Source: Engraulis encrasicolus
Lineage: Eukaryota; Chordata; Actinopteri; Clupeiformes; Engraulidae
Assembly (NCBI RefSeq): GCF_034702125.1
Contig: NC_085857.1
Location: 49,857,015 to 49,921,014, forward strand
Reading direction: 5' to 3'
Length of the DNA: 64,000 nucleotides
Shown in pieces: positions 1 through 10,814 of this stretch. The position numbers and the translations under genes are program-made. The notes under the pieces were generated by a model, which was given only the letters and a program-made list of their open reading frames with translations, did not search any database and had not been told where the DNA came from. Every line of letters starts with the position of its first letter. Positions within the stretch are counted from its first letter, which is position 1.

Positions 1-344
1 CTCTCTAAAACTACCGGCATTGCACTACCACAAGAAGAAGGAGGTAGTGACACGACCAATTGCCATGCCTTTTAGTCTGCGTCCTCCGCGTCCATCCAAC
101 GGATAATCAGGATTTTTTCGAGGCGCTCGACAACGGGCGCAGAGCCTCTGCGCGGGGGACGTGGTCACGCACAGACACAGGACGGACGGACGCAGAGGCT
201 ATGCGTCCGAAGCATAAATCAGGCTTAAGCCCTTGTTTTATGTAATGAACAGTTTTGCATGTGAGGCAACATGGGACCATATTAATAGGCCTACTACATT
301 ATTATCTTACAAGAATTTACAGTAGCATTGTCTGGATTACTGAC

Positions 345-526
345 CTGACTGTGTGTAATAGTGAAGTTGGCTGGGCTTGTCAAGGCTTTGTTTTTCGTTT
401 TTGGCAGGGAGGCCGATAACACAGGTGACATCATGGTCTTCACTGTGTCATTGATGGTGTGGAAGAAGGCTGGCTTCAGAATGGAACTCATCGTCTTTAG
501 GGTTGTCAAGGCAACAGCTGCCGATC
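345..526 (-). CDS. Adhesion GPCR exon (GAIN-domain region), internal
   Basis: The reading frame runs from an acceptor (T-rich tract then TGTCAG) at 527 to a donor (CAG|GTCAGT) at 345. It is 182 nt, phase 1 in and phase 0 out. The peptide contains SAAVALTTLKTMSSILKPAF, then NDTVKTMMSPVLSASLPKTK and ends ANFTITHSQ. This is the pattern of the extracellular GAIN region of ADGRE/CD97-type adhesion GPCRs, where the strands lead towards the autoproteolytic GPS site. Its first two bases complete a Gly codon begun by the exon at 623-742, so the two join without a break. The GPS and 7TM exons should lie left of the window. The subfamily is inferred from remembered family patterns. Confidence 0.75.
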
Positions 527-622
527 CTGACAGAAAAAAAACCCAGTTAGCTGGTTTAGTTACAGTAGATCTACGATTACCACACTAACTGCACTCAACA
601 ATGATTCAAAAGCTATACCCAC

Positions 623-742
623 CACTGTTGTTTTTTGCAATGCCAATGAGGTCAATATCCAGAATTATGAATTTGTTTTCATTTTCAACCTTGGAGATGT
701 CCTTCTCCGAGGTGTTGTTTCCGATGGCAAACGTGCTAACAT
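623..742 (-). CDS. Adhesion GPCR exon (GAIN-domain region), internal
   Basis: This is a 120-nt exon, phase 1-1, between CTTTCAG at 743 and G|GTGGGT at 622. It encodes 40 residues from DVSTFAIGNNTSEKD to LDIDLIGIAKNNS. The IDLIGIAKNN-SGS block spans the junction with the next exon and is typical of fish ADGRE-like receptors. There are candidate N-glycosylation sites at NNT and NNS. It joins in frame to the exon at 2341-2521 (…KTKTT, phase 1) and to 345-526. About 1.6 kb of repeat-filled intron separates it from the upstream exon. Confidence 0.72.
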
Positions 743-984
743 CTGAAAGAGAAAACAAACAAACAAACAAAGAAAAACTCATCACAATTATTTTTTATTC
801 TAAGTTCAGTCTAAGTGTAGTGGAGAGCTGTTGAGATAAAGAAAGGGATGTGAGAGAGGGAGAGCAAAAGTAGTGTTGAAACCTATATTTTTGGTTCTGA
901 ATGATGTGCTACTTTTGGTAAAAGGTTAGTTACTCCAGGGAGTGAAGGAGAAAGGGGGAAGCTGAATGAAAGAGCGTGAGGCTG

Positions 985-1442
985 CACCTGTGGTTTTGGT
1001 TTAGACTGACTTCTGTGCAAGGGTAGGGTAGAGTAAGAGAAAGAAAGAGAGCGGTAGAGGGAGAGTTGGATATAAATAAAAGAGAATGTGTTTACAGTAC
1101 ACTTGTGGTTTCAGTTTGGACTGACTCTCTGCTCTGAGGAAAGGTAAGGCAGAGTTAGCGAGAAGGAGACAGAGAGAGCGTTGAGGGGGGAAAGGGCTCA
1201 ATGAATGAAAGAGCTAGTGGCAGCACCTGTGGTTTTAGTTTTGACTGACTCATTGCTCTGAGGAAATGTAAAGGAGAGTGAGAGAAAGAGAAGCGATGCG
1301 TGAAAGAAAGTCTTCGCTGCACCTGTTGTTTTGGTTATGACTTACTCACTGTTTTGAGGAAAGGTAAGATAGATGGAGAGAAAGGGGGCCATTCATGAAA
1401 TAGAGTCTTTGCTGCACCTTTGGTTTTGGTTTTGACTGACTC
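985..1442 (-). repeat. Minisatellite built from an exon end plus splice donor
   Basis: Five degenerate units start at 985, 1100, 1224, 1320 and 1415 (spacing 95-124 bp), with a sixth partial unit at 1796-1818. Each contains on the minus strand a version of GTCAGTCAAAACCAAAACC followed by ACAG|GTG. That is exactly the 3' end and donor of the exon at 2341-2521 (SVKTKTT-G). Most units also keep a pyrimidine tract and a CCTCAG-like acceptor just upstream, so each resembles a 25-31 nt mini-exon. These lengths are not multiples of three, so inclusion would shift the frame. Confidence 0.8.
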
Positions 1443-1599
1443 CCTGCTTTGAGGAAAGGTGAAATGGAAGTGAAAGCTCAACTGGGAAACTCCAACTCCA
1501 ATTGTTGTTGTGACAGAGCACTCCACAAGTGAACACTGCACAGAACGAAACTGTATTTATGCCTCACCTGTGCAAGGGGGCAGCCCGCAATGGCATCCG

Positions 1600-1740
1600 T
1601 AAGGTACCATCCTCATGGTACGTCAGTCACAGAAGAGGATGGGGGAGAGCACTGTTAATTACTCGCCCCACCAACATGGCTGGTTGGGAGTCGAACCGGC
1701 AACCTTTGGGCTACAAGTCGGACGCCCTAACCACTTACTC
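1600..1740 (-). repeat. tRNA-derived SINE head
   Basis: Read on the minus strand, this carries an A-box-like GTGGTTAGGGCGTCCGA and, about 30 bp later, a B-box-like GGTTGCCGGTTCGACTCCC. This is the arrangement of tRNA-headed teleost SINEs. It lies between the fifth and sixth units of the exon-end minisatellite and so interrupts that array. It cannot be folded into a complete functional tRNA by eye. Confidence 0.6.
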
Positions 1741-2340
1741 ATGACTGTCTGTAGAGGAGAGTGAGAGAAAGGGGGTGATGTGTGAAAGACTTTGGACCTT
1801 GTGGTTTTGGTTTTGAGAATGTGTTCCATTTGAACCTTTGAAGTTATTTCTTCTCTTCTCTTTTGGTATGTGAATTACGCTTGTGGCTGTTGGCCACCTT
1901 GAGCCATATCTTCCCCTCAAACAAATGCTAAGAACCTTTTGGCCACTATGAATGTTAATTCTTATCCCTGGGGGGCAGACTATCAGTCTACCACCACCAG
2001 GTGAGAAGCCATCCTGTCTTTATTAGAGATAGCCTCCTGTAGTGTCTGGCTCCGTCTGTGCTCTTGATTGATGGGTAGAAGATGGCATGGTCTTACCATT
2101 GGTAACAAAGAAACTCTTAACTTGTTGAATTTTCATTTTGAGGCTGTCCCACTGGGACCTGCCCCCTGGTCTTGAACTGCATATATCGTTTGTATACTTC
2201 TGTGTAATTTAGAGATTGTTGCTGAACTGCTTGTAACCTCTCTCCTTTGATGCATCATTGCAAGTAATAAAGCCTGGATCAAGATTGACTTTCATACACC
2301 GAGTCTTCAGAATTCTGTAGTATAAAAATTACTATCACAC

Positions 2341-2521
2341 CTGTGGTTTTGGTTTTGACTGACTTCTTGATCTGCGTCTCGGTTGGCTCCACCAGCGTCC
2401 CCACCAGCTTCTCTGAGGAGTCCAGCATTTCATTGGCTGCAGCTGCCACCTTCTCCTCACTGGCCTCCTCAGACACTTCTGGCAGGGTGGTCTCCAAACT
2501 CTCCAGCAGAGACTCCACTTC
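2341..2521 (-). CDS. Adhesion GPCR exon (stalk / start of GAIN region)
   Basis: This is a 181-nt exon, phase 0 in and phase 1 out, between the acceptor CTGCAG (522-527) and the donor CACAG|GTGTGA (2340). It encodes 60 residues beginning EVESLLESLETTLPEVSEEA and ending KKSVKTKTT. The acidic, Leu-rich helical sequence suits the alpha-helical GAIN-A subdomain that precedes the beta-sandwich in adhesion GPCRs. No further upstream exons (EGF repeats, signal peptide) were recognised to the right, so the 5' end is missing, distant or too diverged to see by eye. Confidence 0.72.
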
Positions 2522-2639
2522 CTGCAGGACAGTCACATGTTTTACTCTATCATGAAGTGAAGGAAAACCACAAAGTGATCAGGAATTGCAGAACTTGGAC
2601 TCCCTCTTTTTGGATGCAACATTTTACATAGTTGGACTA

Positions 2640-3360
2640 AACAGGCAATTGTTCAGCTTGGTGCTCTCCCAAATTATCAGCTCAGTTTTTCAGAAACGCA
2701 CACTGAAGAAGACGTGCGAGCGAAACGTGCTTGTGCAATAAAAACACGATATGTAAGGTGCTGCCTCTTTTCTGAAAAATGGACTAAACATAGTACAATT
2801 TATTGAAGACGGCCAACAAATACCCCATTGGATGGTGGTACGTTCAAGCACACAAGAACACTATGTTATTCTTCCACTGATATTGTTCAGACCAAAGTAA
2901 CTAATCCTAAGTGATCTCCAAACTGCCAAGCAGAGACACACATTTCACAGAATTAACAAACATTGCAGACATATGAAGACACTGTGCAAGATATTTAGTT
3001 CTTTATTTCCAGAATGTATGCTACCCATTTACTAATGTTACCTGTTTCATGATTACTTACCACCACCATCAAATTCTAAGTGTAACAGGTGGGACTGTCA
3101 CTGTTGTCCCTTGATGGCTTCCATAGCCGGTGATGTCATCGAACTCAGCTTGCTGCTGATTGGCTAGCCAGTTAGTGGTGGCTAGGGCATCAGTTTTATA
3201 AAAACAGCCAGAATGGGTAGACTCGCTGGAACTCTGGATTTGTTTGTGTTCTGTGCTGTGCGTGTGTGGTTGCTGGGTAGGCTGAGGTCCGACTGTTTCC
3301 AGCCTACCGAGACTAATGTCCCCTCTGTGAATGTTTGAGGTATGTGCGTGTAAACGGTAT
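2640..3360. other. Non-coding stretch with repeat fragments
   Basis: No gene is recognised. At 2708-2735 the text ACTGAAGAAGACGTGCGAG then GAAACGTG looks like a decayed hammerhead core of a PLE terminal repeat. At about 2995-3060 there is a fragment (TTCTTTATTTCCAGAATG…) of the MITE family found complete at 46999-47352. Confidence 0.45.
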
Positions 3361-3480
3361 ATTAGTGATGGGAAAATAAGGCTTCCTGAACCAATGAGGC
3401 TTTCAGGCAAAAAGGTTCGAAGCATTCGAAGCATTTTTCGAATCCTCATTTCTCACTGGCGCCATCTGGTGTGCAATGAA
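3360..3480. repeat. Dispersed teleost repeat end, hAT-like
   Basis: The stretch from GATGGGAAAATAAGGC to GGCGCCATCTGGTG resembles the terminus of a common fish hAT-type family, from memory only. No second terminus or target duplication was found, so the limits are approximate. Confidence 0.3.
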
Positions 3481-3881
3481 ATGACACGGCAGGCATTGAT
3501 TTCATTTTAACTTTTTTCCCCTTGTGTCTTATTTGTATTCATTCCGTTTCAATAAATGTGATGGGGTGTGTGTATGGAATTAATGACTCGTGATTGTGGA
3601 ACACTCAAATCAAGTTTAACGCTGACCCTGTGTTATCGTGGAAGTGAGAGAGAGCATCATTTTGTGGAGGTCGGCGCGCGACCGGGAGTGATCGGCCATA
3701 AACGCAACACAATAAGCAGCCAATTAAAGGGTTTATGAAACGAAAACAAACGGTCATTCCCATTAAATCCTTGTTTTTTTCTGATAGCATCGATGAGACT
3801 TTCAACCCAATCATCCTGGAGGAACTTGTGAAAATGGCAACTCAAAGTGTGAATTCTGTGAAATTTGGTTTGACTAATGAG

Positions 3882-5037
3882 TAGCGCTGATCTAAAACCC
3901 GGAGGATCCGGTTGGAGAGCCGGATCAAGACCTCATCCGAACAGACCGGATGGCTGTCGTGCATTGATCCGCCAAAGGCGGGTCAGACGGCATTTCATTA
4001 ATATGTCAACAAAATGGCAGTTACAGCGCGACAAATTGTGAAACCGGAATATATCCTCTTTAGTTGACTACAACAGCCATTCTCTAATCTCCCCAGTATG
4101 CTGTTCAGTCACGAACACTCACTGAGTAAAACTGAACCAACTCCCGCCTCGTCATTCATCGAGCCTGTTTGATCCGTCCAGCCTGTTGTGGCCAATTGAG
4201 TCGCGGATCCCCGCTCCCTATGTGTGTGCTTCTGACTCTGTTGAAGTCTACATTTCTAAATGTTAACAGTGCTCTGCCAACGCTTCAACATCTCAGTCTG
4301 TAGGCTACTCTTAGGGAAATTATAGTCTACAGACGTGACTCTACTATCACTCACTGCGTTACAGCATACAGTCTTTAAAGCCACTGCTGTCACTCCCCTC
4401 GTCCGAGTCACTCAGCAGCGGCGCCCTCGGCGACACGGTGAGACGAATCCTGAATGAGTTGTTGGTAGCAGCGAATCCCCTACGGATCGGATCAACGCTT
4501 AAGTTTCGTTTTTGCCACGAGTGTGCGAGTCGCAAGGCAACTCGGCAGCGGAAGCGAGTGGTCATCTGCTGCTCGCCTCCTGACTGTCCCTGCTCAACTA
4601 GACTTCTGCTCCCAAATATTTGACTTTTAGTCTTCTTAAATACAAACACACACATTATTTATTGCAAAATAAGGAACATGCCGTTTCACTGCTGCCAAAG
4701 GCTGTTCGAGTTGTGGGTGCATGTTTAGTGAGGAGAGACCCAGGTGGGTCGGATCTCAGCATGAGTTTAGGGACTGTGACATTCATAAAGTGAGTTTTGT
4801 TGATCAAACTGTCTTACTCTTTGATTTATCAACGTGAATTGATAAATGGAACAACAAAGGCGAGGCGCATAGCTACTTAACGGCAGAAACGTTTTAAAAA
4901 ATACATTATTATTATTTATTTTTATTTATTTTAAATAAGTGATCCGTGTGATCCGAGTGATCCGTCTAATCCGGGTACCCTCCTTGGAATGATCCAATCA
5001 ATCCGGGCGCCTCAAAGATTCGAGTTAAGCATCTCTA
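3882..5037. mobile_element. Non-autonomous hAT-type element, 1.16 kb, intact target duplications
   Basis: The block is flanked by perfect 8-bp duplications CTAATGAG at 3874-3881 and 5038-5045. It begins TAGCGCTGATCTAAAACCCG and ends with the complement of TAGAGATGCTTAACTCGAAT, giving a loose TAG-G-TG-T terminal inverted repeat as in many hAT elements. Subterminal GATCCG/CCGGAT repeats are frequent at both ends (3900-3990 and 4935-5010), as expected for transposase-binding arrays. No transposase reading frame was recognised inside. Confidence 0.72.
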
Positions 5038-5045
5038 CTAATGAG

Positions 5046-5943
5046 CTGGGCTGTGACATCAAAGAGGAGAGTCCCTGGTTTGCTAGTATGGCGATCTGAG
5101 AAAACAACACACATTTGATGGACCCACATCTTATAAAGGAACCAAAATTCTGATACAAACATCAGTGTGTTGAAAGACCACACATCCAACCTCATGAGAA
5201 AAAAAAGCAGCAGCACAAATCTATTTCAGAGGCACTGATACATCTGCAGAAAGTGACATGTCTGACAGGCGAAGTGACGATTGTTGACATAGCCTGACAG
5301 TTCTTCTTTTTTTTATGGTTACGGTTGCTAAGGGCGCTTTGCCATGACCCAAAGATGACATGGCGTGTGTATTTGTTGACAAATGGGGGGCATTTTGTTT
5401 CAATTGCGCGATATAGTGTGATTGAAATGCATGTAGGCTACATGCAAAAATATCATCAACTAGAGAAAAAACGGAGGTATTAGGCTGTTGGAAAAACACC
5501 CTAGATAGCCTGAGTCCTCAGCATATTTTCAGCGTTTATCATTATTATTATTTTTTGTGCTCAAAGTCACAGGCGTCGCGTGTCCCTCAGCCTGACTCTG
5601 AGGACGAGGTGTGTCCAGACGTCAGCCACACGTGCACCACAATACTAAAAACAAACAATCAATGCTTCAAAGTAGGCCTATGCTATGTGCATCTCCGTTT
5701 ATTCGCCAAGCAGTAGCCCAGTCTGTGAGTTGGCTGTCCTCGACCGAGAGCACCACGCTGATGCGCGGATATCCTCCCAAAACCAATTTATTGACCAGTT
5801 GAATGGCAATCAACAAAAAGTGCATATCCCGAGAGCATTCGCATCGGTTTGGCATGTAATGTGCATTACCCTTTCCTAAAAACAACATACAAAGCAGATG
5901 GACAAGGTAAAACGAGTAGCCTAAAGCAAAGCAGTGCACTCAC
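5046..5943. other. Non-coding spacer
   Basis: No exon or repeat could be supported. Short reading frames occur on both strands but lack splice signals, domains or composition that would make them credible. Confidence 0.5.
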
Positions 5944-6328
5944 CTGTCTTCGTGCCCGAGCAGTTACAGGGGCAGTTTCAGTCTGCACGCCGGCGATGTC
6001 AATTGTTGGAACTGCTTGAGGCAATAGCATTCTCTTCAGTCCAACCATGCCCGCGATCTCCACATTTGTGGTGAAGCACGAGGGGTGGAAATGTGCCGAG
6101 CACAACAGTGACCACGAGCTTGCTTCAAAACCACGCCGGAATTGGATCCACAAAGCCCTAGCTTGTTTTAGCCTTCTCCTTGTCGGCCACAGTTCCATCA
6201 TTCTTCACAGAAGGGAACTTGTGCAAAGATATTCCTTCTGTCAAGTAGCCATTTTTGCAGCTGGCACCATTCGGCCCTCCAGAAACACACTGCTTGACAC
6301 TGCGCTTTGTTTTGGTACTAGCCGCCAT
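5944..6328 (-). pseudogene. THAP-domain first exon with a frameshift
   Basis: Read leftwards, one frame starts MAASTKTKRSVKQCVSGG and runs through SCKNGY and SLHKFPSVKNDGTVADKEK. A second frame, offset by one base, continues RALWIQFRRGFEASSW, LLCSAHFHPSCFT and GLKRMLLP. Together these give a THAP zinc-binding domain (C-x-C, the FP motif, W, C-x2-H). The break lies near 6165-6190. A good donor (AGACAG|GTGAGT) closes the exon at 5944 in phase 0. THAP domains occur in host regulators and in P-element-like transposases; which applies here is not visible. A sequencing indel would also explain the shift. Confidence 0.6.
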
Positions 6329-6623
6329 TGATCTGAACAAGGTGGAATGAGGTGAACTCTCCCCTTCTATGTCATGCATATCATTTGCATAAAAAAAATT
6401 TTAAATGTCACGAAAAAAAGTAAACGTAACACTTTTTGGGAACGTTTTAACATGACTTTTAGGACAAAATATCACCCAGACAATATCCCATTTTATTCAC
6501 AAGGCTTAGAACTTTCAGAATCTGTCCTGGAAATGTTCAAATTCCTTTACTTTGTTTTCGTTTCATAAACCCTTTAAACTTCCACAGCACTCTCCAATAA
6601 CTGAGGTATAACTGGTTAGGAGC

Positions 6624-6875
6624 TAGCCTGATAAACCAGACTAAATGTGGATGTCTAATGTAGTCTGGCCTCGATGCACAATACATCCGAAGATTGTTGA
6701 TGAGAACAACCTTCCCTCAAAACCCTGCCCGCTTTGATTCAAAACACATCTTTGCGTTGCAATTGGTTTGCCAGATTCATGGCATTCTGGCTTCATTGAA
6801 TCATTATGCGAGGCCAGACCCACCCGCAGACAAAACATTTTGCCGTCCAGCGGGTGGCGCTGGTTCACCAGGCTA
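6624..6875. mobile_element. 252-bp MITE with 9-bp target duplications
   Basis: The ends are TAGCCTGATAAACCAG and, inverted, CTGGTTCACCAGGCTA. Identical flanks GTTAGGAGC lie at 615-623 (6615-6623) and 6876-6884. It has no coding capacity. The family is probably a common fish MITE; its superfamily was not determined. Confidence 0.7.
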
Positions 6876-6884
6876 GTTAGGAGC

Positions 6885-7316
6885 CTGTCTTTAAGACCCT
6901 TGTAGTTGGCCTTGCAGCTGCCCGTCCACAAACTTGACTTACATGTCACCACGCAGGACGCAATTAGCGTTACGAAATTGAACTTGTAGTTAATATTACT
7001 GCATTGAGTTTTTTCACTTTCATATTTTTTAATATAAGGTTAATATTTAGGCAATCATGCCAAATGCTTTATACATTATTCAAAATGTTGTTGGTTTATT
7101 TTACAGCTGTATATATGCCAGGTTTTTATTGATGTTACAGTCACACCGCAGGCTATTTGACATATAAACCTTTCCATAAATCTGAACAAAAATGTTTCTT
7201 CTCATGTAAGACTAATCTGAAACATGATGTGCCACATGTTCTTTCATTTACGTGTGTTTTCAAGAGGAAAAATATCCATTTTGTAGGTTTTTAACTAATG
7301 TTACGTAAAATCAGGG
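6885..7316. other. AT-rich non-coding spacer
   Basis: No exon, terminal repeat or RNA-like structure was recognised. Confidence 0.4.
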
Positions 7317-7398
7317 CGTCATGTCAACCAGTAGTTTTGGGTAGGGTGCGCACATCCAAAAACACTTGTTGCAGGTGCCAGACAAAAAAATCAGATAG

Positions 7399-7690
7399 AG
7401 CGTGTTGGCACTAGGGCCGACTTCAGGCAACTCCACAGGCCGACAAGGATTGTCCTTAGTATAAAAACCCTTTATTAATCCATGGGCATTGTTACAAAGA
7501 TAAAACCGCCAACCGGTTTCAACCCGCACTGGGTCTTCATCAGGGCGTAAACAGAGGAGGAGTCCCATGGGTGACCTATTTATAAGTTCAGGGGGTCACA
7601 TGGTTACCTCGGTGATGATTGACCTTTCAAAAATTAGTTAAAATAGAAATATATTTAAAGAATATAGTCCATTCTGGGTGTGTAAAATAA
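7399..7690 (-). repeat. Left PLE terminal repeat (pLTR) with hammerhead core
   Basis: This is a near-identical, inverted copy of 11645-11908. The core on the minus strand is CTGATGA (543-537, i.e. 7537-7543) and GAAAC (7516-7520). Between them a stem II pairs GACCC with GGGTT. Hammerhead ribozymes of this minimal type are known in PLE terminal repeats. Confidence 0.75.
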
Positions 7691-7715
7691 ACACCATTTC
7701 ATATGAACATTGCAC

Positions 7716-8258
7716 CAGTGTTAATTTCGTCAACCATGACTATGACTAAAATATTTCGTCAACACCCCTTTTTGATTTCCGTCATTTAGACTAAGACTAA
7801 GACTAAATTGGAAAGGCAATGACTAAATATGAATAAAACTAAAATTGATTTGCGTCACTGTGGCTAAGACTAAGACTACAATTTAAAAAGCTGACGAAAT
7901 TAACACTGGTGTTAAATAAAATAGAGAAAAAAGAGAACCAGTGTTTGAAGAAGTTTTATTCTGTACAGTGTGATATATTTTAAAAAGAGAAGCAGTGTGC
8001 AGAGAAGGTTTATTCTGTACAGTCAATCATAAATGTAAAAAAAGAGAAGTAGTGTGTGGAGGAGTTCTATTATGTACAATGTTGACTAAAATGACTAAAA
8101 TGATGAAAAATTGACTAAGACTAAAATTGATTTTCGTCATTTAGACTAAGACTAAATTGGGAAGGCAATGACTAAAATATGACTAAGACTAAAATTGATT
8201 TTCGTCATTGTGACTAAGACTAAGACTAAAATTTAAAAAGCTGACGAAATTAACACTG
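7716..8258. mobile_element. 543-bp hAT MITE inside the PLE
   Basis: The terminal inverted repeat is CAGTGTTAATTTCGTCA at the left and its exact complement at the right. Flanking 8-bp duplications are CATTGCAC (7708-7715) and CATAGCAC (8259-8266), one mismatch apart. The interior is rich in GACTAAGACTAAAATT repeats and contains a partial internal copy of the end at 7890-7911. It is younger than the PLE it interrupts. Confidence 0.82.
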
Positions 8259-8391
8259 CATAGCACAATGTATCATGGAATAACCAGCATAATCACAGCA
8301 GTTAAATTCTATTCATTCACATAGACATGTTCATGGGCACAAACATAACCATTTCAATTTTCAAGGAAACTTAATCAAAATCATAAGATAG

Positions 8392-10814
8392 TTACAAAAA
8401 TGGTCTGAAATCTATCTCTTCGTTGAGACCAGGGGGGCGCATTGCGTCAAGTTTGTGAATCCAGTAAGTTTCACGCTGGAGAAGTAACTTAAGCCGATCA
8501 CCGCCTCTAGGTGGCGTTTGGACATGCTCCAATGCCTCTACTTGGAGTAAACCTGCATCTCCATTATGCGCACTGTTGAAATGACGCGCCATCGGGTAAT
8601 CCTCATTATTGCAACGTATTGCGTACTTATGTTCCGCTACTCTATCCTTGAGGCGCCTCTTGGTTCTCCCGACATAAAAATGATTACAAGGGCATATGAG
8701 GCGATAGACAACATAAGTAGTATTACAGTTCACAAAGTGTTTGATTTTGTGTTTCTCATTAGTTTTAAAATCAGTGAAATCTTTGTGCTGCTTAATGTTA
8801 CCACAATGGTTGCAGTTGGATTGCAAAGACTTAAAAGTTCCAATAGGCTTCTTTAACCAATGTTCCTTCTTTCTGGCAGGGAGATAGCTGCCCGTGAGTC
8901 TATCCTTCAAGCTTGGGGCGCGCCTGTAACAGAACAAAGGAAAGTCTTTAAACGTATCATGCAGTGTTGGGTCGCTTTTTAAAATGTCCCAGTTGGACCT
9001 TATGATGCGTCTAATCTCTGGTGCGTGTGTACTGTATCTGGTGACAAAGCAGACGCCAGTATTTTTCCTCTTTTTCCTTTTGGTTGACGGCTGCAGTAGG
9101 CTACTTCGATTGGTGGAAGCTGCCTTGGTCCTAGCAGCAGACACCACTGATCTTTTGTAAGACCTCTCATGGAATCTCTTTGACATACGGTCAGACTGTT
9201 CACAGAAGTCCTCATCTTGATCACAAATCCTTTTGAGACGTTGAAATTGCCCGTATGGGATATTGTCCTTCAAGTGCTGAGGGTGATATGACTGGTAATG
9301 TAAAATGGTGTTGCGATCAGTGGGCTTTCTGTATAGTGTAGTGTGTAGCTGGTGGTCTTTTCTGTATACAGTCAGGTCTAGGAAGTTGATTTCATTTTCC
9401 GAATGTTCTAATGTCAGTTTTATGTTCTTGTTGGTGTTGTTGAGGTAATTATGCATTTCTCTTAAGTCCATCTCGGTGCCTTTGAACAGGATCAGAGTGT
9501 CATCAATAAATCTACAGTACAGCTTTATGTTGTCTTTAAAGCGATTTTTTCTGCATTGAAAACGTATTCCGATTCCCAAAGTCCCAAAAATAAGCATGCG
9601 TATTCCGGGGCAAAAGATGCGCCCATGCTGGTGCCTTTGCGCTGTCTATACATTACGTCTTGAAATAGAAACACATTATTGTGGAGTACCCAACTTGTTA
9701 GTTCTGTAAGGAAACTAGAAGGGGGTGTCATCTCCTCTCTCTCGGACAGGTAGTGGTTCACTGCTCTTAATCCTTCGGTATGGTCAATGTTGGTATATAA
9801 CGATTCTACGTCCATTGTCACCAGATAGTTCCAAGTTGTGTCACTAAGATTGTTAATTTTATTGAGTACATCCGTTGTGTCTCTGACGTATGAGGGCAAT
9901 TTGTGTACATAGGGTTTCAGGTAGTGATCGATAAATTGGGAGGCTGGTTCCGTCATACTCCCATTGGCTGCCACTATGGGCCTTCCTGGTGGGCTGTCCC
10001 TGGGTGCTTTATGTACTTTGGGCAACATGTAAAAAGTGGATATGACAGCATGTTCATTGTGCATGAAGGCATATTCTTTTTCCGTAATCCACCCGGCCAA
10101 TTTTGCTCTAGTTAAGAGTGTGTTGAGTTCTTTCTGCATGGTTGGCAACGGGTTGCTGGACAGTTCGGTGTAATATTCCGTATTGTGTAGTTGACGTTGC
10201 GCTTCCCTCAAGTATTTATCGTAATGCCAAACAACCGTAGCTCCACCCTTATCCGCTTTTTTAATTACTATTTCTTTATTCTGTTGCAGGTCACGTAGAG
10301 CCTGTTGTTCAGGAATGGTTAGGTTTTTTCTAGGTGTTGGGTTCGGTGTTGCAAACAGTCTTTGGACGTCATAATCAACTTTTTTTGTGAAGGCCAATAG
10401 ACTTGGGTTGGTGCTTAGTGGGAAAAATGTAGACTTGGGTTTGAATTTAGTTGTGGAGGACAGGGTTTCGACACTATGATCTTGTGTATCCTGGATGTTA
10501 GGTCTCTGTGCATACCATGCCTTTAAATGCAGGTTTCTGTAAAATCTGAATAGATCAATTTTTGTATCAAAGTGATTTGCATGATAGGTGGGGGCAAACG
10601 ATAAGCCTCTTGACAGTACCTGTATTTGGCATGGTGTGAGTTCTATTGGGGACAAGTTAATTACTGTGGATACTTCATCGGTGTTCGGTGTCTCAGGCCC
10701 GCTCTCGCCGTTGCAGTTTCCTTTGGCCTTTTTATCCTTCCTCTTTTTTCTTCTTCCTCTGCGCGTCTTGCGTATTGCGGTTGTTGATGTAATCCTGGCT
10801 TCGGTAGTGGCCAT
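8392..10814 (-). pseudogene. PLE reverse transcriptase plus GIY-YIG endonuclease, one frameshift
   Basis: Two overlapping frames (9525-10814 and 8392-9597) make one protein of about 800 residues. The first gives KKADKGGATVVW (fingers), TMDVESLYTNID (motif A, catalytic Asp) and GTSMGASFAPEYACLF (motif B). The second gives CRFIDDTLILFKG (motif C, the DD pair), a Cys/His linker (CNHCGN then H), YVVYRLICPC then FYVGRTKRRLKDRVAEHK (GIY-YIG core) and a late RETYWIHKLDA with the candidate catalytic Glu. The frame changes around 9534-9550, beside a run of six T (plus strand), so a one-base slip or sequencing indel is likely. All catalytic motifs look intact. Confidence 0.85.
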
